Source: Lineus longissimus
Taxonomy: Eukaryota; Nemertea; Pilidiophora; Heteronemertea; Lineidae
Direction of reading: 5' to 3'
DNA length: 64,000 bases
Assembly: GCF_910592395.1 (NCBI RefSeq)
Contig: NC_088308.1
Span: 7,641,001-7,705,000 of the forward strand
A model generated the notes under the pieces. That model ran no database searches. It was not told the DNA's origin and saw nothing but the letters and a program-made list of their open reading frames with translations. Of the stretch, positions 11,641 to 25,100 are shown in pieces (position 1 is the stretch's first letter; each line of letters starts with the position of its first letter). The position numbers and the translations under genes are program-made.

Positions 11641-14120
11641 GACAGCAGGTTGGAGGTGAATATTGTTTGTTGCAGCAATGAAATCTCATTATGGACTGAC
11701 TGGAGAAGAATATCGTCCTTGGAATGGAATGTGCTCAATATGGAGAGGCTGGAGTTGATATATCCTGCGAATGTTTGGTCCTCAATATGGGGCAGGCTAG
11801 AGACAAAATGGCTATCGGAATTGTTCTCATCACTGTCAGGCTTGGGGTGACTGTCCCCGGAATAAATTCTCTTTAATACGGACAGGCTGGAGGGGAGTGT
11901 TTTGAAATTTGGACAGTGAATTGTCCTCAGAATGAAAAAGGTAGTGGTGTTATTGTCCTTGGAATGAGGTGTCGATGGACAGGTTTGAGGCAATATTGTG
12001 CTGGGGATATATTGATTCAATATGGGTGCAGGTGTATGGCCTTTGAATGTATTGTGTTGACCTTGCTGTGAACAGACCGGGATGTGGTGATATGGGATTT
12101 TGAAACGGACCAGCTGGAGGTGATTGAGGCCTTTCGAAGGAATTTTTATCCTCTATTTGGGCAGGTTAGGGATAATATTTTTACTTCGAACGAATTGTCT
12201 GCAATATGGGCAGCTTGGAGGTGATATTGTCCTTGGCATGAACTGTTCTAAATTTGGTCAGGCTGGAGGTGACAATTTTCAGCTTTTGAATGGATTGTCC
12301 TCAATATGGGCAGACTGGAGGTGATAAATATGGCATTGGAATTGATTGTCTCCAACATGGTCAGCTTGGAGGTGAAATTGTCTTTGGGATGAACTGTTCT
12401 AAATTTGTCAGGCTGGAGGTGACAATTTTGTTCTTTGGAATGGATTGTCCTCAATATGGGCAGGCTGGAGGTGATATTGTCTTTGGGATGAACTGTTCTT
12501 AATTTTGTCAGGCTGGAGGTGACAATTTTGTTCTTTGGAATGGATTGTCCTCAATATGGGCAGGCTGGAGGTGATATTGTCTTTGGGATGAACTGTTCTT
12601 AATTTGGTCAGGCTGGAGGTGACAATTTTGTTCTTTGGAATGGATTGTCCTCAATATGGGCAGGCTGGAGGTGATAGATATTGCATTTGAATGAATTGTC
12701 TCCAACATGGCCAGCTTGGAGGTGATATTGTCTTTGGGATGAACTGTTCTTAATTTTGTCAGGCTGGAGGTGACAATTATGGGCTCTGGAATGGATTGTC
12801 CTCAATATGGGCAGGCTGGAGGTGATAGATATGGCATTTGAATGGATTGTCTCCAATATCAGCAGCTTGGAGGTGATATTGTCTTTGGGATGAACTGTTC
12901 TAAATTTGGTCAGGCTGGAGGTGCCAATTTTGGGCTCTGGAATGGATTGTTTTCAATATGGGCAGGCCGGAGGTGATAGATATGGCATTTGAATGGATTG
13001 TCTCCAACATGGCCAGCTTGGAGGTGATATTGTCTTTGGGATGAACTGTTCTAAATTTTGTCAGGCTGGAGGTGACAATTTTCAGCTTTTGAATGGATTG
13101 TCCTCAATGTGGACAGGACGGAGGTGATAGATATGGCATTTGAATGGATTGTCTCCGATATCAGCAGCTTTGAAGTGATATTGTCTTTGGGATGAACTGT
13201 TCTAAATTTTGTCAGGCTGGAGGTGACAATTTTGTTATTTGAAATGGATTGTCCTCAATATGGGCAGGCTGGAGGTGATATATATGGCATTTGAATGAAT
13301 TGTCTCCAATATCAGCAGCTTTGAGGTAATATTGTCTTTGGGATGAACAGTTACTGTTCTAAATTTGGTCTGGCTGGAGGTGCCAATTTTGTTATTTGGA
13401 ATGGATTGTCCTCAATATGGCCAACTTGCAGGTAATATTGTCTTTGGGATAAACTGTTCTAAATTTTGTCAGGCTGGAGGTGACTACATGTATTTTGTTC
13501 TTTGGAATGGATTGTCTTTAATACGGGCAGGCTGGAGTTCGAGTGCTGCAGGAACAAACTTACTGTAGTCAGACTGAGGAACATGTGCATACTGTCCCAG
13601 ACCTGCCTCTGGTAAGGTTAGACTAGAGTAGTTTGGTCCTTGGATTGAAATGTCCTCAATATGGACAGACTAGAGGTGATTAATCGTTGGGATGTATGCT
13701 CCTCAATAAGGGCCAGCTAGAAGTGATTATCTTTGGAATGAGTTGTCCTCAATGTAGACAGGCTGGAGGTGACATTGTCTTCGGAATGAACTGTCCTCAG
13801 GATGGAATAGCCAAGGGTGATATGGCTATCAGAATTGTTCTGTTCAGGTGAGGGGTGAATAATGTACCAGGAATGAATTCTCCTCGATACACACAGATTG
13901 GAGGAGTGTTTTGAAATGTTCTCAATTTGGACCGTGATATGGGATGCAGGCGATATGGCCAATGAATGTATTGCACCAATAAGGACCGGCAGATTGTGAT
14001 ATTGGCCTTTGGAATGAATTTTCTTCAGTCTTTGGACAGGCTGGAGATGATATGTCTTAGGAATGTATTGTCCTCTATATGGGCAGGTTGGAGGTGACAG
14101 AGCTTTTTCCTTTGAATGAA
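11641..14120 (-). repeat. Minisatellite, right arm (reverse orientation) with 100/150-bp higher-order units
   Basis: The same ~50-bp monomer as 9660-11640, but reverse-complemented (GTCCTCAATATGGGCAGGCT, GGAGGTGATATTGTCTTTGG). The text GATGAACTGTTCT recurs near 12391, 12490, 12590, 12741, 12892, 13042 and 13193. Steps are ~100, 100, 151, 151, 150 and 151, so units are dimers then trimers of the ~50-bp monomer. A second duplication links 11815-12060 with 13800-13975. It ends about 640 bp before the NUBP1 poly(A) signal on the opposite strand. Confidence 0.95.
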
Positions 14121-14395
14121 CCATCATCATATGGTCAGGCCTAGCATGAATGTTTACATACAGTCCCCTCTCGAGACGAGCAATGAAATCTACAAAGACA
14201 CACAAGTCAGTTTTATAAATATCATGATCGGATTTATTCATATTTTGCTTCTTTATCACATGCGACAGGACCAGAAGTATAAAACTGTGACTTTATGACA
14301 ATATCTTGAAGCTTCAAGGATTGAAATCCACACTACAGGGTTGCCCAGAATTATTTTCCCTCACACAATGGATACACAATAGAATATGGGCCACC

Positions 14396-14480
14396 CTGTA
14401 TACAGCGGAACCTCCCTTAGTGGAAATCTCTCAGTTGAGGACACCCTCTATCAAGGACACCGCATTTGGTCCCGTACTGG
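14396..14480 (+). mobile_element. Fragment of the CAGTAGAACCTCTCT-family MITE
   Basis: TATACAGCGGAACCTCCCTT and the following GAGGACACCCTCTATCAAGG match one half of the family. The other half is missing. Nothing else was recognised between the minisatellite end (14120) and the NUBP1 3' UTR. Confidence 0.6.
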
Positions 14481-14758
14481 TCGTCTGTAAGCCAGCTTAG
14501 CCATAGGCTATTCACTCATGCAGATCTTCCCTTTTCCACATTCACTTGCGACCTTTTGAAATGCCACACTCAAAACAAACCTCTGTTTAGCTTATTGGAC
14601 CTCCCCATTGGTCGTATCATGAAAAAAGAGATGGAGACAATGAAAACAAACGCCACAAAGTCCATAAGGGAACAGTCTATGGATACGCAGCCCAAGAAGA
14701 CCAGACCACAGGAACGTCCATGCCCTGAGAAGGAGACTGCATATAAAGACCAGCCCAG

Positions 14759-14764
14759 TTTATT
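14759..14764 (-). terminator. Putative NUBP1 polyadenylation signal
   Basis: AATAAA on the minus strand, about 115 bp after the NUBP1 stop codon at 14878-14880. A second candidate hexamer lies further on at 14233-14238. Confidence 0.5.
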
Positions 14765-14877
14765 GTTCCCATCTCCACTCCCTGCATATCTTTACATCAT
14801 TACTCTCACTTCAAATACACGTTTAGCACAACCGAAATTCCCAACAACGTGATTGTCCCAAGCAGTCACACATCCTT

Positions 14878-17800
14878 TTATGTCGTCTCCATTGCTGACT
14901 CCCCAGTCTCTTTGTCTGACGTATGTGCTTCACAGAATGCTTGTATTTCTGAAGAGAGAATTGGGCAAAATCATTGTAAGTCTTTGGGTAGTTGACCAAA
15001 GGCATTAGCAGTGTGGCCAGTGTGGGTCTCACCCTACAGTCTCGATTTCAGTACAGAGACCCAACAGTGGGGTGTTAATTTTACACCGAAACATTTATAA
15101 CCGAAGAGGACAATAGTCAAGTCGCTGCTTTATTCAAAGGTGGCACCACTGCCAGTACGGTGATGTCCTGTTTCAACATTATCTTCAGCGAGCTTGTTAG
15201 ACACAATCCTACAGATGGCAGCATGTGAGATTCTCGACTATATCTGCAGGAACAGACTTCAACCATTTCTGGTGTTTCTATTCAATAGATTAGAGCCTTG
15301 GTTGCTATGCAAGTTTTTCCAAAGTTACCAACAGGGGTCTCTTACATCTGAAAGTAGAGTGGAACCTCTCTTACCAGACCATATCTATTAAGGACACACC
15401 CACTATTAAGGAGACAGGTTTTCATCCCAACCTGTCTGTTTTCCATTGAAATTGACCTCTGTAATCAGGATACCTCTCTGTTAAGGACAGAATTGGTCAG
15501 GCCATAAAGAGGTTTGACAGTTCATATGCACAGAATCAAGGGACAATTGAGCAAAAATTATGCCCATTGGTACAAGTACCCTCATTCTCCACATATAAAG
15601 GTTGGTACTCACTTGTTATGATCTCATTATAAGCCATTGTTGCCGGTGAATCGGGAAACTCTTGAAAGAACGATGAACCCTCATCACAGCATTTGCCTAT
15701 TCTCGGATCCAACGGTAACCGCCCAAGAAACGGCACCCCCATATCTTGGGACATTTTTTCCCCTCCTCCAGTTGTAGGGGGAAAGATCTGTGACTCGTTC
15801 TGAAATTTGAGTTGAGCTGCTTGTATGAATGTCACGAAATGAGGACTTTCTTGAGGCATTAACATTTCCGAAAAGATGCCTTCATTCAGCTTTTAATCCA
15901 GTTATTATTATTATTATTATTATTAAAACATATTTTTAGGTGCCTTTATCAACAAATTGCTCAAAGGCACCTTACAATCTAAGAAACAATGTGCTCAAAG
16001 TACTAAAATACAGCAACAAAACAAAAAAACAATTAAGGACCACATGATTAAAAATGGATTTAAAAAAAGGCAAATTTAAAAAGATAGGTTTTCAATGCCC
16101 TCTTGAAGATGCCCAGGTCAGCTGTCGATCGGATGGACAGAGGAAGTTCATTCCACAGTTAAAGTCTTATGGAGTGCATTCCTCTATAATATTGCAACAC
16201 CTGACAGGGTCAAGAGAAACAAGTCAAGAGAACAGATTGAGTTGACTTGCCCTGCATTGCCCAGGAGGACAACTTCTTCAATGCTTACCCTTGAGAGTAC
16301 CAGTTGTGTGCCACTACAGTTGGGGTTATACTCCTTGAGGTATTTGAATAGTATTGACAAAATGACCACCAGACCAAGCCACCCCATATCTTGGAGGTCT
16401 ACACATACCTTACACTTGGGGCAGATGAACCCACTCATGTTCTCCACAACACCAATGATCGGCAGATCAACCTTCTTGGCAAAACTGATCTCCTTCCGAA
16501 CATCTAGCAGGGATACTTCCTGGAAAATATGCACAAGTTCAATACTTTTCTCTCCTTTCCCTAGTTGACTCTCAATTACAGAGCCTGAGACCTTGCAGAA
16601 GATGTCTAACACAGAAAACGATTTTGGACATCAAATTAACGGCCCTCAAGCTTATATTAGAAGACCCAACCCTCAGATTGATTAAACCCATCATATCTGG
16701 GTTAACTGATACCTCCCACTCATCTTTCCGATCTAAACTTCTCTAAAGGCTTCACTTTCCGAGGACCCCTCGCTAAAAAGTGCTTTGGCATTCCATGTCC
16801 TCCAAGCAACTTGGTACAAACTTTAAACTATCAAACCAACTAAACTTACCTGAGGAGTTGTGATGATAACAGCGCCATCTACATTTGACGTACTGAGGTA
16901 CTGTACGATGGAGAGATGTTCGTCTGAGGTCCCCGGCGGTGTGTCGATCACCAAATAGTCTTGCTCACCCCAGTCAACGTCCTTCAAGAACTGCTTGATC
17001 AAACCGTTCTTTTTCGGACCTCTCCATATCACCGCATCATCGGGACTAGCGAGCAGGAAGCCAACAGACATCACACCCAGGTTGTCTTCAACATACTGAA
17101 ATAAGACAGGGACTCATCAACAACAGAAAGTATTATAATATAACTGGCAGTGCTGCTGGAATAGTAGTAAAGTGACTTGCCAGAGGCCATACTTTGATAT
17201 GCTCACTCCTTTCATATTTTCTGGGCTTTTTAAAGGGGTACACCATTCGTAATTACTGGTTGTCTAAGAAAATAGAAATGCAGTTATACACAATGCCATA
17301 GTGCAGCTATCATGGATACAAATTTGCGGAAACTTGGTATTCATATTTTTGACGTGGCAATGCGATGAAATGCGACCAGCTTAATCATAAAATAAAATGA
17401 AATAAATAATAAATAATAAACTTGGTATTCATAGTATTTGTTTATTTTTCTACCCAACAGCATTGTTAAAATTTATATTCAATGCGTATTAACATTATTT
17501 GAAAATTTAATTTTACAATTTTTTTGCCACACCCTGTAGAGGATTACTACAGTATGGTCTGACAGCATAAATTACGGGTAGTTATTTTCAAATCTTGATG
17601 TGGTTAATGGTATGGGAATTAAGTAGGCCTATGTATGTCTACATAAGGTCGACCAGAACATCGATAAGAAGGTATTTTGCTAAGACCCCACATGTGCCCT
17701 TTTACAGAACATTACATGACGGATAAAAGTTAAATATTAAACAAAGGATTTTATTTAGACATCAACGAATGTGGTTTGAAATTATCGTAGCTTGATGTAT

Positions 17801-20800
17801 TTTTACCCCAAAGGCCTGATCACTTCGTTAGAGAATTTGAAAATTAAAGTGGAATTTGAAATTTCTAATTTGTGTATGCATATACATGTACTGAATATAA
17901 CTATCGGTTGTGTTGAGTACCAAGTTTCAGCAAATTTGCATGCACAAAAACTGGACTTTGGTACTGTGTAATCTCTTTTTCTGAGCCACCAGTTAATACA
18001 GTGAACATGAAGGACACTCCCTTTAACAAGGTTTTCATTTTTTTGTCAAGATTACCATAGCACAGTTTTTCCCTGTCATAAAGATTCGATAATGGTGATT
18101 AGGTCTATGAGTGTCTTATTATTGATACATGTCCATGACTTTCATTGTTCCTTGTGAAGGAATTTATGTCTACCATGGGGTGAGCGGTCAAGACTTAGTG
18201 CTATGGCAATGGTAACAAAGCTGTTTTCGTTGATCAAACTTGGCCTTCAGCTCCAAATGTAGAGGCACACAACTAGTCCTCGAAAGGGCAAACTTGGAAG
18301 TTTTAGTCCCGGAGAATTGAACACAAAGGTCTTAACATGATAAAGCTAATCAGGGAATGACAATAAGCAACAACTTCCTTCGTAAAATTTGACTGGCAAT
18401 CAGTTTGTTAATTTGTTTTGACCAAGAAAGCGGGGGAGTATAAACTCAAGGTCCCCGCCATAGGACGGTCTGTGGAGGGAGATCTTTTGGGGCTTCGGCC
18501 CCAAGGCTGTGGAATGAACTTCCTCTGTCCATCCGATCGACAGCTGACCTGGGCATCTTCAAGAAGGCATTGAAAACCTATCTTTTTAAATTTGCCTATT
18601 TTTAAATCCGTTTTTAATCTATGTGGTCCTTAATAGTTTTTTTGTTTTATTGCTGTATTTTAGTACTTTGAGCACATTGTTTCTTAGATTGTAAGGTGCC
18701 TTTGAGCAATTCGTTGATAAAGGCACCTAAAAATATGTTTTTAATAATAAAAAAAAATAAGAAAGTCCAGGCTGGATCTTCAAATACAGAGTCTTGCAAA
18801 ATCTGAACCATAGCCCCAGCACGACCCGAGTAGGGCAGAGACAGAGGGGGGAGGGGGGGGTTTCCACCACTTGGAATTTGTTTCCATTTTACTTGTCTTA
18901 GTAGCTCTAAACTGTTTTGAAGTAGATTTACTTACTTTCTATCGTTCTACGATGAATGCTCGCTCCCTCGACAGTACCACTTTCAGGCTGTGAAGAGTAT
19001 TACTTACCACGGGTGACCATCCAGATCCACTCTGATGGACTTGCTCCCCTTCCAACCCCATCACCCGGGGGATCGATGGACCACAAATGTCAACATCGAG
19101 CACACCAACCTGAAAAGACAAAGTTGAAGGAAGTTGTTAGAGAGCCACTCAGCTAGTCATGCAGCGAGCAACCCCCCTAGTCAGGGGTCACCACTAATTC
19201 AGAATTAACAGTGGTTTTCTACTACCCATAACAAACAAGGCCTTGCGGAAAAGTCCAAACGAGGGCCCAGTGGAGATCAAGATACTTCGTCGACATTGGA
19301 ACTGGATCGGGCAAACCCTGAGGACACCCCGTCCAGCATCACTTGTCAAGCTCTCACATGGAACCCACAAGGGAATCCCCAGGAACAGCTGGCGACGGGA
19401 TCTCGAGAGGAACATGAAGACCATGGTCACTCTTGGCAGGAACTGGAGAGTATTGCCAGGGATAGAGGACAATGGGTCGTGGGGAAGTTGTTAGCGGCCT
19501 ATGCTCTCAGTTCTACTTGTCGAATTGCTGTCAATCAGAAAAAACGATGTTGTGTCGAAAAACCTGTTGATTTCTCATCATTTTTATCATTTTCTTGTCA
19601 TGACATTTTTTTCAAATCACTTATCATCAGTGAAAAATTTGTAAATAACGTATTGAGCTCCTGACCTCTGTAATGTCCATGTGTCACACTTTTGGGGCCT
19701 GAATTATAATGGATGAGAATATTTTCGCACTGAAATGGTTAAATTTATTGAGACGTGCCAGATCCTGGTTAAATTAGAACTATCAAAACCCGAACAAATT
19801 CTTATTTTGACAGATTATTAGCACTCTTATTCAACTCACATCTGAACACATGACCGATATATCCACACGGGTCCCATTGGAGAAAGCGAACCATTGTCTG
19901 GAAGCGATGGGGGAGAACGCACATTTTGAAATAAAACAGAATTGATATTCACTGGCACAGCTCTCAGCAAATATCACGACTGACAAAAAATGTCCAAAAT
20001 TAAATGAAATGGCCAGGGCCATTGTGCTCACCTCATGTGGAGGAAAGATGGATAAAGAGCATGGTATTGTGTCATGTAGTGTTAGGTTTGATGTAGGTCC
20101 AAGCAATTACAATTTCCCCAAAATGGCCAATTTACAGTACATTCGACCTCTGTGACCTTGAAAAGTAGGTCAAATCAAAGAAGACCCGGGTGACACATTA
20201 AATGGTTGTTAGAATTAGATGTACCTATGATATAAAATTGGTGCCAATCGGGCAAGTCATTACTAGGAATAATGGCATTTTTGAAGAATTTAGGATTTGG
20301 CCCCCTCCCTGCAGGCCAAACGGCAAATCAGATCGCACCAAACTTCGGTACCTGAGATCACCTGACCAAGGGGTACATGTGTACTTAATTTGTGATCAAT
20401 AGTCATTGCAGTTAAGAAACATGCCATAGTTACGGCCTGACGGCGAATTTACGCCATTTGACCTCTGTGACCTTGACAAGAAGGTCAAATTAAAAACCTG
20501 TGTGACATATACTGTATGGTGGTTAGATGTACCCATGATATCAAATTGGTGGCAATCAGGCAAGAAGTTAAGGAATAATCACATTTTTAAGGTTTTGGGA
20601 TTTTGCCCCCTGGTGGTCAAGTGGTGAATCATATTGGACCAAACTTCGGTCCCTGAGATCAGCTGACTAAGGGGTAAATGTGTACCAAATTTGGTATCAA
20701 TAGTCATTGCAGTTTAGAAACGTGCCATCGTTACATCCTAACGGCCAATTTACACCATTTGACCTCTGTGACCTTGAAAAGGAGGTCAAATCAAAAACCC

Positions 20801-21043
20801 GGAGGATATATGATGCACCTTTGCTAGAAGTACCTACCATATTTTTTTCAAAATTTCCCGACTACTATTAAGGGAGATATTGCATATTTTCACTTTTAAC
20901 GTTTGGCCCCCTGGTGGCCAAACCATGAAACGAATCGGACCGAACTTTGGTCTCCAAGGTGTCATTACATAAGGGTACATGTGTACCAAGTTTCAACTCA
21001 ATAGCTCTAACAGTTACGAAACATGCCCTGCTAACGGACGACG

Positions 21044-21078
<35 letters not shown>

Positions 21079-22161
21079 ACGCCACGGTATGGGATAAGCT
21101 CACCTCTGCTAAGAGGTGAGCTATGAAATGGCCAGGGCCATTGTGCTCACCTCATGTGGAGGAAAGATGGATAAAGAGCATGGTCTTGTGTCATGTAGTG
21201 TTAGGTTTGATGTAGGTCCAAGCAATTACAATTTCCCCAAAATTGCCAATTTACAGTACATTCGACCTCTGTGACCTTGAAAAGTAGGTCAAATGAAAGA
21301 AGACCCGGGTGACACATTGAATGGTTGTTAGAATTAGATGTACCTATGATATAAAATTGGTGCCAATCGGGCAAGTCATTACTAGGAATAATGGCATTTT
21401 GAAGAATTTAGGATTTGGCCCCCTCCCTGGAGGCCAAACGGCAAATCAGATCGCACCAAACTTCGGTACCTGAGATCACCTGACCAAGGGGTACATGTGT
21501 ACTTAATTTGTGATCAATAGTCATTGCAGTTAAGAAACGTGCCATTGTTACGGCCTGACGGCGAATTTACGCCATTTGACCTCTGTGACCTTGACAAGAA
21601 GGTCAAATTAAAAACCTGTGTGACATATACTGTATGGTGGTTAGATGTACCCATGATATCAAATTGGTGGCAATCGGGCAAGAAGTTAAGGAATAATCAC
21701 ATTTTTAAGGTTTTTGGATTTTGCCCCCTGGTGGTCAAGTGGTGAATCATATTGGACCAAACTTCGGTCCCTGAGATCAGCTGACTAAGGGGTAAATGTG
21801 TACCAAATTTGGTATCAATAGTCATTGCAGTTTAGAAACGTGCCATCGTTACATCCTAACGGCCAATTTACACCATTTGACCTCTGTGACCTTGAAAAGG
21901 AGGTCAAATCAAAAACCCGGAGGATATATGATGCACCTTTGCTAGAAGTACCTACCATATTTTTTTCAAAATTTCCCGACTACTATTGAGGGAGATATTG
22001 CATATTTTCACTTTTAACGTTTGGCCCCCTGGTGGCCAAACCATGAAACGAATCGGACCGAAACTTGGTCTCCCAGGTGTCATTACATAAGGGTACATGT
22101 GTACCAAGTTTCAACTCAATAGCTCTAACAGTTACGAAACGTGCCCTGCTAACGGACGACG

Positions 22162-22199
<38 letters not shown>

Positions 22200-25100
22200 A
22201 CGACGGACGCCACGGTATGGGATAAGCTCACCTCTGCTAAGAGGTGAGCTAAAAACGTTCACAGATGGGCCCACATGTACTTAGTTACCAAAAACATTGA
22301 GCTATATGTATTAAAATTCTTCTGTAAACTTGAGATATTCCCCTCGCCCCCCCCCTCCAGATTGCCATCTAAGCTTCAAATCACGTTCTGTGACTTAAAG
22401 AGAGCCACGCCATGGTATAAGTAGCAGCCATGGGCCAATAAATATGTCCCCAAGAAAAAAGTGATCTAGATAATATGTTATCGTAAACATGCAATGGCCG
22501 CTGTTGCCCAGAAGGTTGCGACACCGACATGAAAATATCACGCCATGCCACATAAGGATACCAGCCCCAACAGAATGTTCGCCATTCCTGAAACCAATAA
22601 CAGCACCGCCCTAATGCGAAGTGATCTCAGTAGGCCAATAAACTGTGTTGCCTTGGATTTATCTTTAAAGGCCTATGCCGTTCTTTGAAAATTTGTAATT
22701 TGTAATTGAATTAGAAAATTTCCAATTGTATAAATGCGTACCAGATATAAATGTCAGCATTGCTGTTGTATAGAAAGATATACAAATACCAATACATACC
22801 AAGTTTTAGCAAATGAGTATGCGTAATATTTGCATTGTGTATAACTGCATTTTTATTTTCCTGCACCACCAGTAATTGGCATACCCCTTTAACAAGAAGC
22901 AGCCAATTAGCTAAGATATGATCTATATTTTTTCTGACACCCCATAGTCATTGTACATAATTAGTTTATTCAAGCCTAGACTCACTATCAGATCCCCGAA
23001 ATCTTCTGAATTGTCCTGCTGATAGCAGGCCCTTATACATTCCGATCATTCACCAGCCCGCTACCAATACAGCAGAACCTCTCTATTAAGGACACCCTCT
23101 GGACTGACAAGTGCTGTCCTTAATAGAGAGGTGTCCTGATTAGAGAGGTCAAATTGAATGGTAACAACCAATATGGGACCAAAACTGGTGTCCTCAAAAG
23201 AGAGGGTGTCCTTTATAGAGAGGTGTCTGCGTGGGGAGGTTCCACTGTAATTGGTTAATCAAACTGACTATGAATCAGGTGAACATTTTATGAACTCTCT
23301 GGAGAGAGTGGTGTATTGTTTCTAAGAACTGCCCAACCTGTTGCTAAGCTCGGATATTGGTACCTTGTTCGTTTGACCAAAATGCTGTTGCAATTATTCC
23401 TATATAATAATAATAATGAGTCTTTTATAAAGCGCAATTCCGTGACAATAAATGGGATATCATATTATTACCCCGGTCTGCACAGAAATCAATCAGGGGT
23501 TTCAAGGAGCAACCAGAAGTTGCACACTTGAACTCGACCAGTAGGGGAACTAAGCAGTGACTCGGCCGGGAGTCGAACCTACGACCTCCTGATCATGAGG
23601 CCGACTCTCTTCCACTGCGCTACCGCTGCCCCTGGTCCTAGGTCAAACCTTTAGATTGACTGGACTACTGGGCTGCCGGTCTATTGGTAATGAAGGTCAT
23701 GGTAAATGATGCGGGTTCCCTCATAAATTACCAGAGAGAAAATGCTTGCGGACTTCACATGAATTTGAAACCGACTGAATGTACTCCAACCCACACAACT
23801 GATAAACCAAACCAATCATGTTGACATTATTTCCAATATCAAAGGCATTGAAATACTGTTCATATCGATGATGGAAGTGACTGCATCATAAAAGACCAAA
23901 TTAATTGATAAATTTCCTGTTTTTTGAAATCCAACCGGATTAGCACTTATCAAAAGATGATGAATGTGAGAGCTCGAGAAGAGAACTATTAGAATGGCCA
24001 TTGCATCAATCATGGAACTGCTAGTAAGGTGAATTCCTTATTACCAATACTCGTTAAGCAATCAATCATTAGCTAATTAGTGTCAACTTATTCTATAATA
24101 GCCACATCAAGTACTTTTGATAAGTAGTTGAAGCAAGAGAGTATATTTTTAATGTTTCCCATAGAAATGATGAGAAAATAATCCCCAGTGCGTACTGATA
24201 TCAGTTTCACAATCAGGTTTTTTTTCTCACCAAAATCACTTGTTAATAGAAGTTAAAGTGATCTGTCATAGTAGTGCTCTTCACTTACTTAACATGATCA
24301 AGTTACATGTATACTGTTTTCAAAGATAACATCCGACCACTGTTACATCATATTGGAGCATGAATGATGATTTTCGTCACACACTCTTAAATTACTTCAC
24401 AGGGAGGATTTTTCTTCTATGCGTAAGGCAGATGTAACTTTAAGCCAGCCCTAGTCCCACCCTATCATATTATTTAGGGGGGGGGGGGGGTAGGTGTCTT
24501 ATCTCTTACATGGCACGACACTCAAGGGACTCAACTTAAATTGTATCAGTTTTACCAGAATCATTCGGTTAGGGGATGCCCACTGGATTAATCTCTCTCA
24601 TACCACATCACATTCAGGAAATGCTTCCCAAAGCCTCAAAACAAAACCACAGCAGTTGTTTTGAAAGCCGAGTCCCTTAAGCAACAAGCGCTGCGTCAAT
24701 ATCATCTTGTTGTTGCATCGCCTCCGCTGGGTCAACCAATAAAATCAATGCGGCTGCCATGACACTCCCCAGCAGACGTTAAAACACAATGAAACATTGA
24801 TGAACACATCGCTAATCAAGGTTTAATGTTGCATAATCAAAGCAATCAGGAATTCTAACCAATTAATGCGCAACAGGAGTGAATCGTTAATACTTTATCA
24901 CCTGTGGATTGAACCTAGGAGAAGAGACAACGTCACCATTCCACCTTTAATGGCATTTCTTCTTCCTCTTCTTCTTCTTCGGGGCTCCCCCTGCACTTGG
25001 AGGTGATTTTCTCCAGGGAGTATTCCTCCTCCAAAGCGGGTTGAGCGTTTATGCATGACACTACGGTTATGCGCCAATTGGGTTTATTGGCCTTGTGAAT

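Noticed and set aside
11463-12020. 185-codon minus-strand open frame
   Set aside because: Runs across the centre of the inverted minisatellite; composition is that of the repeat, with no family features.
9660-14120. CRISPR-like array
   Set aside because: Units are contiguous and diverged without unique spacers, and the locus is clearly eukaryotic.
13717-14259. 180-codon minus-strand open frame
   Set aside because: Again mostly minisatellite sequence. It lies downstream of the NUBP1 stop and poly(A) signal and has no recognisable domain.
14466-14852. 128-codon plus-strand open frame
   Set aside because: Antisense to the NUBP1 3' end; no recognisable domain and no splice context.
23566-23636. 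tRNA gene on the minus strand
   Set aside because: Box A and B are present, but the sequence continues into a SINE body with an ATT tail; it is a SINE head, not a tRNA gene.
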